NCBI GenBank assembly: GCA_016721875.1 | Contig: JADKHG010000004.1 | Coordinates: forward strand, 1-64,000 | Reading direction: 5' to 3' | Origin: Sphingomonadales bacterium | GTDB taxonomy: Bacteria > Pseudomonadota > Alphaproteobacteria > Sphingomonadales > Sphingomonadaceae | Length of the DNA stretch: 64,000 nucleotides | Part shown: piece by piece, positions 1 to 8,228 of the stretch | How the letters are laid out: the number at the start of each line of letters is the position of its first letter | How positions within the stretch are numbered: the stretch's first letter is position 1 | Made by a program: the position numbers and the translations under genes | Notes under the pieces: model-generated | The model's input: only the letters and a program-made list of their open reading frames with translations | Told to the model about the DNA's origin: nothing | Databases searched by the model: none

Positions 1-1
1 C

Positions 2-1480
2 CGGCAAATGTCGCGGCTCACCCCGGCGCAGCAGGCCGCCGCACTGCATTTCGGTCACTTCCCGACCAATGGCAATATCGGCCGTGACAGCGAAGAAATG
101 CCCAAGATTGCCGCCGCCAATCCACCCAAGCCGGTGGCCACAAGTGGTAGCGACCGGCTGATACCGTCTGGTACGCCTTTGGGCACCAAGACGGCGTCAA
201 AAGATACCAAGCAGTCGGGCGGAAAAACCAAAGCATCGAAAAAAGACAAAGAGCCACCAAAGACCGTGGCGGTAAGAAGTGACAAGACTGAACAGCAGCC
301 CAAAGACAACCAACAACCCAAGCAAGGTAGAACCCCGGTTCAGGATGTAAAGACCGCAAGCGCGCAAGCCGCGATCGACAAGGCGAAGCTCGCCAAGCGC
401 GGGGTTGTGGTGAACACATCGCTGCCGCCACCGGATTCCGCGCGCTCGACTGTTCCCGCTGTTCGTCGGGCAAGTACTACACCACAACCGGTTCTTCCGA
501 CTCCTGCCACCCAGTCGCCAGTTGCTCCTGCGGTCAAGATTGAAACTGTGGCGACCCCCAAACCAGTGGCTCCGTCAGCCGGGTTTGAGTCTCTGGAATC
601 GCCCAAAGCCGAACCCGCTTCGCCTTTGCCTGTTCCTGCAATTGAAAAGCCGAAACCCGATATTGTCGCTGTTGCTTCGCCGCCGGTTTCGTCACCGGTG
701 TTGCCCTCGGCCCAACCCGCATTGACCAAAGCCGCTGACCCGGTTCCTGGTTCTGCGGTAACGCCCATAGCCGGTCCAGATGTCGTTCCGCCATCATCGA
801 TACCGGCGCAGACCGCTATCGCGACAATCGCGGCGCAAACGCCTTCCTCTTCTGTGCCTCAGGGTCCCAATGTCGATGGTACCACTGCCGATACGGTGAT
901 CCGGCCACCGGCCGAAACCGCAACCTTGCCTCAGGTTGCAACCGTTTCGCCGCCCGCACCGGTCGCGCAGACCATTTCCCAGCCAGTTCCTGCACCCAAG
1001 GCTGCAGAGACCGGCCCGCCTAAGCCTTTTGATCTGGGGGCAGTCGTTGCTTCGATCGAAATTCCGGTAAGCGAACAACAGTCAAAAGTGATTCCGGTCG
1101 ATATCAAAAAGATCAAACCGCAGCCTACCAAAGCCGACGCTGCGACCGTTGCAAAGGCCGATAGCGCAAAGGACGCCAAAGCCAAGGCTGCCTTGTCCAA
1201 AGCCAATGCCGCGCGCCACTGGGTGCAGATTGCAACCGGTTCCGATATGAACGGACTGGCTTTTGATTATCGGCGCATGGCCAAGAAAACACCTGCACTG
1301 TTTGAAGGCAAAGAAGGCTGGACCGCCTCCTGGGGCAAAAGCCGCCGTTTGCTGGTTGGGCCGTTCGACGACATGAAAACCGCGAAGAAGTGGGAAGCCG
1401 ATTTCCGCAAGGCTGGCGGTGACGGCTTTGCGTGGAAAAGCGCCGAAGGCGAGGTCATCGACAAGCTGAAGGGCAAATAG
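2..1480 (+). CDS. SPOR-domain protein, C-terminal part (5' end outside window)
   Basis: The frame is open to the left edge, so the first ATG at 8 is probably internal and the N-terminal domain is missing. About 390 residues are a low-complexity linker rich in Pro, Ala, Val, Thr and Lys. The last ~85 residues, from about the motif ARHWVQIATG, form a SPOR domain, a fold that binds denuded septal peptidoglycan glycans; LLVGPF and the closing FAWKSAEGEV strand are typical. In sphingomonads such proteins usually carry a catalytic or repeat domain in front, which cannot be seen here. It is probably envelope-located. The stop lies 41 bp before dgt, in the same direction. The SPOR call is firm and the full-length identity is unknown. 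Confidence 0.8.
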   Translation, partial: RQMSRLTPAQQAAALHFGHFPTNGNIGRDSEEMPKIAAANPPKPVATSGSDRLIPSGTPLGTKTASKDTKQSGGKTKASKKDKEPPKTVAVRSDKTEQQPKDNQQPKQGRTPVQDVKTASAQAAIDKAKLAKRGVVVNTSLPPPDSARSTVPAVRRASTTPQPVLPTPATQSPVAPAVKIETVATPKPVAPSAGFESLESPKAEPASPLPVPAIEKPKPDIVAVASPPVSSPVLPSAQPALTKAADPVPGSAVTPIAGPDVVPPSSIPAQTAIATIAAQTPSSSVPQGPNVDGTTADTVIRPPAETATLPQVATVSPPAPVAQTISQPVPAPKAAETGPPKPFDLGAVVASIEIPVSEQQSKVIPVDIKKIKPQPTKADAATVAKADSAKDAKAKAALSKANAARHWVQIATGSDMNGLAFDYRRMAKKTPALFEGKEGWTASWGKSRRLLVGPFDDMKTAKKWEADFRKAGGDGFAWKSAEGEVIDKLKGK

Positions 1481-1521
1481 GCGCTGGCCTTGCGCCTACG
1501 CATTGTGCGAAAGCAGCAGCG

Positions 1522-2673
1522 ATGATGACGACGCGCGCTTCCTACGGCTGCCAGCCCGAACTCAGCCGGGGCAGGCTCTATCCCGAACCCGGCGGTGAGT
1601 CGCGCGGCCCGCGGAACATTTTTCAGCGCGACCGCGACCGCATCATCCATTCGATTGCCTTTCGCCGCTTGCGGCACAAGACGCAGGTATTTGTAGCGCC
1701 CGATGGCGATCATTACCGCGTCCGCCTGACGCACAGCCTTGAGGTCGCGCAGATTGGCCGCACGATTGCCCGTGCGCTGGGGCTCGATGAGGATCTGACC
1801 GAGGCGTTGTGCCTTGCCCATGACATCGGCCATCCGCCCTTCGGCCATGCCGGGGAGGATGCGCTCGAGGCGGCGATGGCACCTTATGGCGGTTTCGATC
1901 ACAATGCCCAGACGCTGCGAACCTTGTGCAAACTGGAAAGTCCCTATCCGCTGTGGAACGGGCTCAACCTCAGTTGGGAATTGCTCGAAGGGCTTGCCAA
2001 GCATAATGGCCCGGTGCGCGATCCCAACTGGGCGCTTCGCGAAATTGACGGCGCATTCCCGCTAGACCTGTGGAGCAACGCCTCATTGGAAGCCCAGATC
2101 GCGGCGGTGGCGGATGACATTGCCTATGACAATCACGACATTGACGATGGTTTGCGCGCCGGACTGCTGACGCTTGACCAGTTGCTTGAACTTCCGTTCA
2201 TCGCCGCACGCTGGCAAGCGATTTGCGATCGCTATCCGGGCGCTCGGCACGAGACGCTGATCCGTGAACTGACGCGTGAGCAGATCGGGGTGATGGTCAA
2301 TGATGTGATCGATACAACGCGTGCACGGATCGCAGCAACTGGTGTCGAAACCGCTGATGATGTGCGCCAGGCGGCCCAAACCATCGGCGGCTTTTCGGCA
2401 GAACTGGCCGAACGCGAACGCACATTGAAACGCTTCATGTACGCCAATCTCTACCATCACCCGACCCAGATTGACGCGGCGGCGCGGGCGTCGGTTGTCA
2501 TTGCCGATCTGTTCGCGGCCTATTGGGCCGATCCTGCGCTGATGCCGGAAGAATGGCGAGCCTCGATGCCCGATGAAGAACCGCAGCGCAGTCGCCATAT
2601 CGCCGATTTTCTCGCCGGGATGACCGATCGGTTTGCACAAAAATGCCACCACGAGATTATGGGGGAGCAGTGA
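1522..2673 (+). CDS. dgt: deoxyguanosinetriphosphate triphosphohydrolase-like HD protein
   Basis: HD-superfamily dNTP triphosphohydrolase of about 383 residues, which releases tripolyphosphate from dNTPs and limits the dNTP pool in the cytoplasm. The metal-binding signature is visible: a histidine in RLTHSLEVAQIGR, then HD in LAHDIGHPPFGHAGEDAL, and a later aspartate in VADDIAYDNHDIDDG. The N-terminal RDRDRIIHSIAFRRLRHKTQ is the conserved opening of the family. I chose ATG 1522, shortly before that motif; an upstream in-frame ATG at 1432 lies inside the preceding gene. The stop overlaps the next start (TGATG), suggesting translational coupling. The family call is certain; substrate preference is not shown by sequence. 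Confidence 0.93.
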   Translation: MMTTRASYGCQPELSRGRLYPEPGGESRGPRNIFQRDRDRIIHSIAFRRLRHKTQVFVAPDGDHYRVRLTHSLEVAQIGRTIARALGLDEDLTEALCLAHDIGHPPFGHAGEDALEAAMAPYGGFDHNAQTLRTLCKLESPYPLWNGLNLSWELLEGLAKHNGPVRDPNWALREIDGAFPLDLWSNASLEAQIAAVADDIAYDNHDIDDGLRAGLLTLDQLLELPFIAARWQAICDRYPGARHETLIRELTREQIGVMVNDVIDTTRARIAATGVETADDVRQAAQTIGGFSAELAERERTLKRFMYANLYHHPTQIDAAARASVVIADLFAAYWADPALMPEEWRASMPDEEPQRSRHIADFLAGMTDRFAQKCHHEIMGEQ

Positions 2674-3332
2674 TGAAGACACGCATTTTGCTGGCAGGCG
2701 CAACGGGGTTGGTTGGGGCGGGTGCTCTGATTGAATTGGCAGCCATGGGGAATGCCGATTTGCATGCCCTGCGCCGCAGCGCCCATGCCGCCATGCCCGT
2801 GGGGGTGAGTGATCATCTGGCCGATTCCGCAAATTGGCCGGCGCTTGTTGCGCAGATCAAACCCGACGTCGTCATTTCCACGCTTGGGACGACGATGAAA
2901 AAGGCGGGCTCGCAGGCGGCGTTTCGGGCAGTCGATCACGATCTGGTGCTGGCGCTCGCCAAGGCCGCCCGACAGGCTGGTGCCCGCCAGTTCATCTCGG
3001 TCTCGTCCGTTGGCGCATCCGCCAGCAGCTCCAACTTCTACCTTCGTACCAAGGGCGAGGTTGAAGAGGCACTGCGCGCGCTCGATTTCGAACGGCTCGA
3101 CATATTACAACCAGGGCTGTTGGTTGGAGATCGTGCTGCGGAACAACGCTTTGGCGAACGGCTCGGTATCCTACTCAGCCCGCTGACCGACATGTTGATG
3201 ATCGGCGGACTGGCGCGCTATCGCTCGATCCCGGCAGCCAAGGTCTCACAGGCCATCGTCACGCTCGCTCTGGGTGGCGGGCATGGGCGGTTTATCCACG
3301 ATAATGATAGGATCCGCACGCTCGCCGGTTGA
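2673..3332 (+). CDS. NAD(P)H-binding short-chain/atypical epimerase-like protein
   Basis: Protein of 219 residues with an N-terminal Rossmann glycine motif, LLAGATGLVGAGAL. The middle segment, ISVSSVGASASSSNFY followed by LRTKGEVEEAL, resembles atypical SDRs of the HTATIP2 / NAD(P)H-binding type, which often lack a classical catalytic Tyr-x3-Lys. ILQPGLLVGDR is the usual strand after the active-site region. It is probably cytoplasmic and its substrate is unknown. The ATG overlaps the dgt stop. It ends about 40 bp before the glycine riboswitch, so it is not part of the gcv operon. The fold is well supported and the function is not assigned. Confidence 0.8.
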   Translation: MKTRILLAGATGLVGAGALIELAAMGNADLHALRRSAHAAMPVGVSDHLADSANWPALVAQIKPDVVISTLGTTMKKAGSQAAFRAVDHDLVLALAKAARQAGARQFISVSSVGASASSSNFYLRTKGEVEEALRALDFERLDILQPGLLVGDRAAEQRFGERLGILLSPLTDMLMIGGLARYRSIPAAKVSQAIVTLALGGGHGRFIHDNDRIRTLAG

Positions 3333-3373
3333 CTCTGAAGGGCGTAAAAGCCAAGGCCGACTCAGTCGCTGAC

Positions 3374-3533
3374 GAAACGGGAGAGCGTAGGGGAGACCCT
3401 GCCGCCGAAGGAGCAACCGCCCCGGAATCTCTCAGGCAAAAGGACCGTTTTGGCTTTTGCGACACTCTGGAAAGCGTCCACCAAATGTGGGCCACCGAAG
3501 GGGTAAAGCTCTCAGGTATCCGTGACAGAGGGG
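3374..3533 (+). promoter_or_regulatory. tandem glycine riboswitch (two aptamers) upstream of gcvT
   Basis: Two consecutive glycine aptamers in the leader of the glycine-cleavage operon. The first, about 3377-3446, has GGGAGAG, CGCCGAAGGAGCAA and CTCTCAGGCAAAAGGACC. The second, about 3461-3533, has GACACTCTGGA, CACCGAAGGGG, GCTCTCAGGT and GACAGAGGGG. These are the conserved bulges of the family. The linker is short and T-rich. In this class glycine binding turns on catabolic gcv genes. The gcvT ATG is only ~45 nt after the second aptamer, which suggests control of translation or a very compact platform; I see no obvious terminator stem there. Confidence 0.93.
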
Positions 3534-3578
3534 GCAGGCAGCGCGCGACCGCTGGCTGAACCTGTGTGCGGAGATTTT

Positions 3579-4438
3579 ATGAGCGACGATACCGACATGT
3601 TAAAGCTGCCACTCGACGCTTGGCACCATGCAAAGGGTGCGCGCATGGTCTCATTCGCGGGCTATGCGATGCCGATCCAATATGAAGGCATTATGGCTGA
3701 ACATCTGTGGACCCGCGATAATGCCGGTCTTTTTGATGTGTCACATATGGGGCAGTTGATCCTGAGCGGCGACAATGCCGCAGAAGCGCTCGAAGCGCTG
3801 GTCCCCGGCGACATCTCCGCGCTGAAAGAAGGGCGAATGCGCTATTCGCTTTTACTGGCACCCGATGGGGGTGTGCTGGACGATCTGATGATCACCGCCA
3901 CCCCGACCGGGCTGTATGTCGTGGTCAATGGCGCGGTGAAGCATGACGATATCGCCTATCTCCGGGCCAATTTGCCCGAGGCGATTGGCATCAATCATTT
4001 GGAAGACCGCGCTTTGCTGGCGTTGCAGGGGCCAAAGGCGGTTGAAGCTTTGATACGGATCGTTCCCGGCGTGGATCAGCTATATTTCATGGAGGCTGAT
4101 CTCTTCCTGTGGGGCGAAGTGCCGCTGTGGATCAGCCGCTCTGGCTATACTGGCGAAGATGGCGTTGAAATTTCCGTTCCTGCTGAATCGGTTCAGGCGC
4201 TGGCCGATGCGCTTTGCGGACAACCCGAGGTCAAGCCAATTGGCCTATTGGCGTCATGACGTCAGGTGGCTTCGCCCCCAGCGTCGGCGCGCCGATTGCA
4301 ATGGGCTATGTCGCGGCCGCACATAGCCAAGCCGGTACTGCACTGGAGGCGGAGGTGCGCGGCAAACGCGTACCTGTCACCGTCGCTGCAATGCCATTCA
4401 TTCCCCATCACTATCACCGCAGAGGAGCCAGCAAATGA
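3579..4438 (+). pseudogene. gcvT: glycine cleavage T protein (aminomethyltransferase), internal deletion with frameshift
   Basis: T-protein takes the aminomethyl group from lipoyl GcvH and makes 5,10-methylene-THF and ammonia. The first ~226 residues are normal (FAGYAMPIQYEG, LFDVSHMGQ, SRSGYTGEDGVEIS, ending KPIGL). The next ~80-90 residues expected in the family, starting GARDSLRLEAGL, are absent. The C-terminal strand TSGGFAPSVGAPIAMGYV resumes in another frame after 4250. The join carries a direct ATTGGC repeat (4240s and 4250), as expected of a short-homology deletion or an assembly collapse. The first frame stops at 4259 and the second at 4438, overlapping gcvH. ATG 3579 has GGAG eight bases upstream. 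As written it could not make a whole enzyme. Confidence 0.85.
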
Positions 4439-4806
4439 GCCGTTATTTCACCGACGAACATGAATGGATCGAAGTCGAAGGCAACAACGCAACCGTCGGG
4501 ATTACCGATTATGCGCAAAGCCAGCTGGGCGACATCGTATTCGCCGAAGTGCCTGCTGCCGGCACAAAGCTGAGCAAGGGCGGCGATGCAGCGGTGGTCG
4601 AATCGGTGAAGGCCGCGTCTGACGTCTATGCGCCGGTTACAGGCACTGTGACCGAAGGCAATGACGCGCTCGCCGACGATCCAGCGCTGGTGAACAGCGA
4701 TCCCCAAGGGGCGGGCTGGTTCTTCAAGATTGAACTGGATGATCTGTCCGAACTGGACGGCCTGATGGTCGCTGCAGCCTACAAGGCGTTTGTGGATTCA
4801 CTTTGA
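4435..4806 (+). CDS. gcvH: glycine cleavage system H protein
   Basis: Lipoyl carrier of the glycine cleavage system, 123 residues, the normal length. The lipoylation lysine is Lys59 in VVESVKAASD; the start YFTDEHEWIEVEG and the segment VTEGNDALADDPALVN are standard. It shuttles the aminomethyl and hydride groups between GcvP, GcvT and the L protein in the cytoplasm. The ATG overlaps the remnant gcvT stop by four bases, so the operon is tightly packed. The 38-bp gap to gcvPA holds an imperfect inverted repeat (ATTTCCTCCC against GGGAAGGAAAT). Confidence 0.97.
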   Translation: MSRYFTDEHEWIEVEGNNATVGITDYAQSQLGDIVFAEVPAAGTKLSKGGDAAVVESVKAASDVYAPVTGTVTEGNDALADDPALVNSDPQGAGWFFKIELDDLSELDGLMVAAAYKAFVDSL

Positions 4807-4844
4807 ATTTCCTCCCCACAAGCGGGAAGGAAATGGAGATTTAA

Positions 4845-6217
4845 ATGCGCTATCTACCCCTAACCGACACTGACCGGCAGGCTATGCTCGGCGTCATCGG
4901 CGCCAGCTCGATCGATGACCTGTTCGTCGATGTCCCGGAAGACGCCCGGCAGAAAGGGCCGATTGCAGGTCTGCCAATGCATGCAAGCGAAATGGCGGTT
5001 GAACGGCATTTCGCTTCGCTCGCGCGGAAGAATCTGGCGGCGGGGGATCATCCCTTCTTCCTGGGGGCAGGGGCTTACAAACATCATGTGCCGCTTCGGT
5101 CGATCATCTGATCCAGCGCGGCGAATTCCTGACCGCTTATACGCCCTATCAGCCCGAAATCGCGCAGGGCACGCTCCAGATGTTGTTCGAGTTCCAGACA
5201 CAGGTCGCGCGGCTGTTTGGCTGCGATGTGGCCAATGCGTCGATGTATGATGGCTCGACTGCTTGCTGGGAAGCGATCGGCATGGCAGGGCGCATTACCA
5301 AGCGCAAAAAGGCAATATTGTCGCCGGGTCTGCACCCGCATTATGTCAGCGTTGCCAAAACCATGGCGAAATATACCGGCGATACGCTCGACACAGCATT
5401 GCCCGAATTGTCAGCCGATGCTGGCTATGCAGAGCTAGGCGACAAGATAGACGCAGAGACCAGTTGCGTCGTTGTGCAATATCCCGACATTTTGGGTCGT
5501 ATTGCCGACATGGGTGAACTTTCTGCACAATGCCATGCTGCGGGTGCTTTGCTGATTGCGGTGGTGACCGAACCCGTCGCATTGGGTGCAATCAAGGCAC
5601 CCGGCGAAATGGGCGCGGATATCGTGGTCGGTGAGGGGCAGTCGCTTGGCGTCGGCCTGCAATTTGGCGGGCCCTATGTCGGTCTGTTCGCCACGCGCGA
5701 CAAATATGTGCGACAAATGCCCGGGCGGCTGTGCGGCGAGACTATCGATGCAGAGGGCAAGCGCGGCTTTGTGCTAACGCTATCGACCCGCGAACAGCAT
5801 ATCCGTCGCGAGAAGGCGACGAGCAATATCTGCACCAATTCAGGACTTTGTGCACTGGCTTTCAGTATTCATATGAGCTTGCTGGGCGAGCGTGGATTAC
5901 GCGATCTGGCAGCGCTCAATCATGCCAAGGCGGTGCAGGCAGCCGAGCGGTTGACGCAGATCGCAGGCGTCACTCTGGTCAACGACAGTTTCTTCAACGA
6001 ATTTACGCTCAAACTGCCCGCCAACGCCCGCGATGTCGTACACAAGCTGGCGGCGAAACAACTGCTTGGCGGCGTGTCGCTTGGTCGGCTCTATCCGGGC
6101 ATATCCGCACTGGAAAATGGACTGCTGGTGGCCGTGACCGAAGTCGTCAGCGACGAGGATATCGCAAGCTTTGCCGCCGCGTTGCGGGAGACGCTTTCTG
6201 AGGGAGTGGGGGCATGA
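4845..6217 (+). CDS. gcvPA: glycine dehydrogenase (decarboxylating) subunit 1, one-base frameshift near 5092
   Basis: Alpha subunit of the split P-protein, which with GcvPB decarboxylates glycine on PLP. The N-terminal part (MRYLPLTDTDRQAMLG, FLGAGAYKHHVP) runs to a stop at 5111. The continuation (ASVDHLIQRGEFLTAYTPYQ, ending near SEGVGA) is open from about 5092 to 6217 in the -1 frame. One base is missing in GTGCCGCTTCGG: restoring it gives HHVPASVDH, the family sequence, and a 457-residue protein of normal length. I read this as a sequence error, since the rest is well conserved. The stop overlaps gcvPB (ATGA). Confidence 0.9.
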
Positions 6218-7785
6218 GCACCGTAAACGCTAGCGGATGGAAACCCGAAATGGGCGAAAGTGACGTCATGACATCATCAACCTATACCGGAAATCGCGCG
6301 CTGATGCTGGAAGAAGCGCTGATTTTCGAGATTGGCGATACGCATACCACCGGGGTTGATCTGGAAACGGCGCCGGTTGTGAAGTCTCGGCTGGGTGGAC
6401 TGGATCGCAACCGCGAAATGGGCATTCCCGGCCTTTCGGAACCGGAAACGGTACGGCATTACACCCGCCTAAGCCGCCAGAATTATGCCATTGATCTGGG
6501 CCTGTTTCCGCTCGGCAGCTGCACGATGAAGCACAATCCGCGCCTGAACGAAAAGGTTGCGCGGATGAAGGGTTTTGCCGACGTCCATCCGCTGCAACCG
6601 CAGGAAACGGTGCAGGGCGCGTTGCAGGTGATCAATGAACTGGCATTCTGGCTGGTTCATCTGACCGGCATGCACGGCGTGGCAATGGCTCCGAAAGCCG
6701 GGGCGCACGGCGAACTCTGTGGGATATTGTGCATCAAGGCCGCGCTCGAGGCGCGGGGCGAAGACCGCAAGGTCATCCTGGTTCCGGAAAGTGCGCATGG
6801 CACCAATCCGGCGACAGCGGCCTTTGCTGGCTTTGCCGTCGAGAATATCCCTGCCACCCCCAAAGGTCGCGTCGATGTTGCCGCTCTGAAAGCACGGCTG
6901 GGGCCTGATGTCGCAGGGGTGATGATCACAAATCCCAATACTTGCGGTCTGTTCGAACGCGATCTTAAGATCATTTCTGATGCGGTGCATGCGGCGGGCG
7001 GCTATGTCTATTGCGACGGCGCCAATTTCAACGCGATTGTCGGCAAGGTGCGCCCGGGTGATCTTGGTGTCGATGCAATGCATATCAACCTGCACAAGAC
7101 CTTTTCCACCCCACATGGCGGCGGCGGTCCGGGTTCGGGGCCGGTGGTGCTGTCTGAGGCGCTGTCGCCTTATGGTCCGATCCCCTATGCCGCGCGCTAT
7201 GCTGATGGTAGCTTCAAGCTGGTTGAGGAAGAAAGTGCGGGCGAGGAGCATCCAGCCACCTTTGGCCGCATGACCGCATTTCACGGGCAGATGGGCATGT
7301 TCACCCGCGCCTTGGCCTATATTATGAGCCACGGCGCCGACGGCCTGAAGCAAGTGGCCGAGGATGCGGTGCTCAACGCCAATTATGTCCTGCGCAGTCT
7401 GGAAGACACGCTCGATGCTCCCTTCGGCGCTTCCGGCCCCTGCATGCACGAGGCACTGTTCACCGATGACGGCCTTGCAGAGGGTTTCTCGACACTCGAT
7501 GTCGCCAAGGGGCTGATCGACGAGGGTTATCACCCGATGACGGTCTATTTCCCGCTGGTGGTGCATGGCGCAATGCTGGTCGAACCGACCGAGACCGAGA
7601 GCAAGGCGGCGCTCGACCCGTTTATCGGCGCGCTGCGCTCGGTGGCCAATCGTGCGAAGCAGGGCGATCCCGCGCTCAAATCTGCCCCGCACTTCGCTCC
7701 ACGGCGTCGTCTTGATGAGACGCTGGCAGCGCGCAAGCCGGTGCTGGTCTGGAAAGAGCCTGAGCTGCCGATCGCGGCTGAATAG
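6214..7785 (+). CDS. gcvPB: glycine dehydrogenase (decarboxylating) subunit 2
   Basis: Beta subunit of split glycine decarboxylase, 523 residues and intact. The PLP lysine is Lys295 in HINLHKTFSTPHGGGG, followed by the glycine-rich GPGSGPVVL. The segments FPLGSCTMKHNPR and PESAHGTNPATAA are hallmark motifs. An alternative start at 6268 (MTSSTYTGNRALML) would remove an N-terminus that is not conserved in the family; the ATGA overlap with gcvPA favours 6214. It is the last gene of the riboswitch-controlled operon. Since gcvH and gcvPB are intact while gcvT and gcvPA are damaged, the state of the whole system depends on whether those lesions are real. Confidence 0.97.
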   Translation: MSTVNASGWKPEMGESDVMTSSTYTGNRALMLEEALIFEIGDTHTTGVDLETAPVVKSRLGGLDRNREMGIPGLSEPETVRHYTRLSRQNYAIDLGLFPLGSCTMKHNPRLNEKVARMKGFADVHPLQPQETVQGALQVINELAFWLVHLTGMHGVAMAPKAGAHGELCGILCIKAALEARGEDRKVILVPESAHGTNPATAAFAGFAVENIPATPKGRVDVAALKARLGPDVAGVMITNPNTCGLFERDLKIISDAVHAAGGYVYCDGANFNAIVGKVRPGDLGVDAMHINLHKTFSTPHGGGGPGSGPVVLSEALSPYGPIPYAARYADGSFKLVEEESAGEEHPATFGRMTAFHGQMGMFTRALAYIMSHGADGLKQVAEDAVLNANYVLRSLEDTLDAPFGASGPCMHEALFTDDGLAEGFSTLDVAKGLIDEGYHPMTVYFPLVVHGAMLVEPTETESKAALDPFIGALRSVANRAKQGDPALKSAPHFAPRRRLDETLAARKPVLVWKEPELPIAAE

Positions 7786-7835
7786 GCGGAGATTGCGCAA
7801 ACTGGCTCTGGAAATCCGACGCCGTCCGAAATAGG

Positions 7836-7870
7836 CTTCCTCCTGCGATTCCCACGAAAACAGGAGGAAG
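7836..7870 (+). promoter_or_regulatory. perfect 10-bp hairpin covering the ribosome-binding site of the next gene
   Basis: CTTCCTCCTG at 7836-7845 is the exact reverse complement of CAGGAGGAAG at 7861-7870, with a 15-nt loop. The right arm contains the whole Shine-Dalgarno GGAGGAAG of the DUF5654 gene, whose ATG is at 7875. In the mRNA the site would be paired. It could be a translational switch or a terminator for gcvPB, though no U-run follows. The structure is seen; the role is inferred. Confidence 0.5.
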
Positions 7871-7874
7871 TTCC

Positions 7875-8126
7875 ATGAATCCACGCGCTATGATCCAGAC
7901 CATGATTTCGCTCGCTTCGGCCTCGCTCGGCCTTGTTGCAGCCCTTGCCTGGAATGAGGCAATCAAGGCTTTGCTGGCCGAACTGCATCTGGGCGACAAT
8001 CTGGCGGGGCTTTTCGCCTATGCGCTGGTTGCAACACTGGTGGCCGTGGTGGTGCTAGTCTGGCTCGGCAAAATCGCTTCGCGCATTGGTGGCGAAGCCG
8101 CTTTCGAGCGTGAAGCCGAGGGCTGA
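7875..8126 (+). CDS. DUF5654 family small membrane protein
   Basis: 83 residues with two hydrophobic segments (about 7-30 and 45-65), carrying LGLVAALAWNEAIKALL, which is characteristic of DUF5654. The family has no known biochemical role; members are small two-helix inner-membrane proteins found in bacteria and archaea. The Shine-Dalgarno is strong but sits in a 10-bp hairpin. It stands between the gcv operon and an acyl-CoA ligase with gaps of 89 and 102 bp, so it may be monocistronic. The family call is by recognition of the sequence pattern. Confidence 0.75.
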   Translation: MNPRAMIQTMISLASASLGLVAALAWNEAIKALLAELHLGDNLAGLFAYALVATLVAVVVLVWLGKIASRIGGEAAFEREAEG

Positions 8127-8228
8127 TTTCGGGCCGCAGCAGCCTATTATGCCGCAATGGTTTGACAGCAGCGCAATTCCGAAAGACAACATCTGTGGAG
8201 CGGCGGTTTTCGCCGGAGGAGACTATGG

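Noticed and set aside
6469..7884. 471-codon minus-strand open frame opposite gcvPB
   Set aside because: Antisense to conserved gcvPB with no family features.
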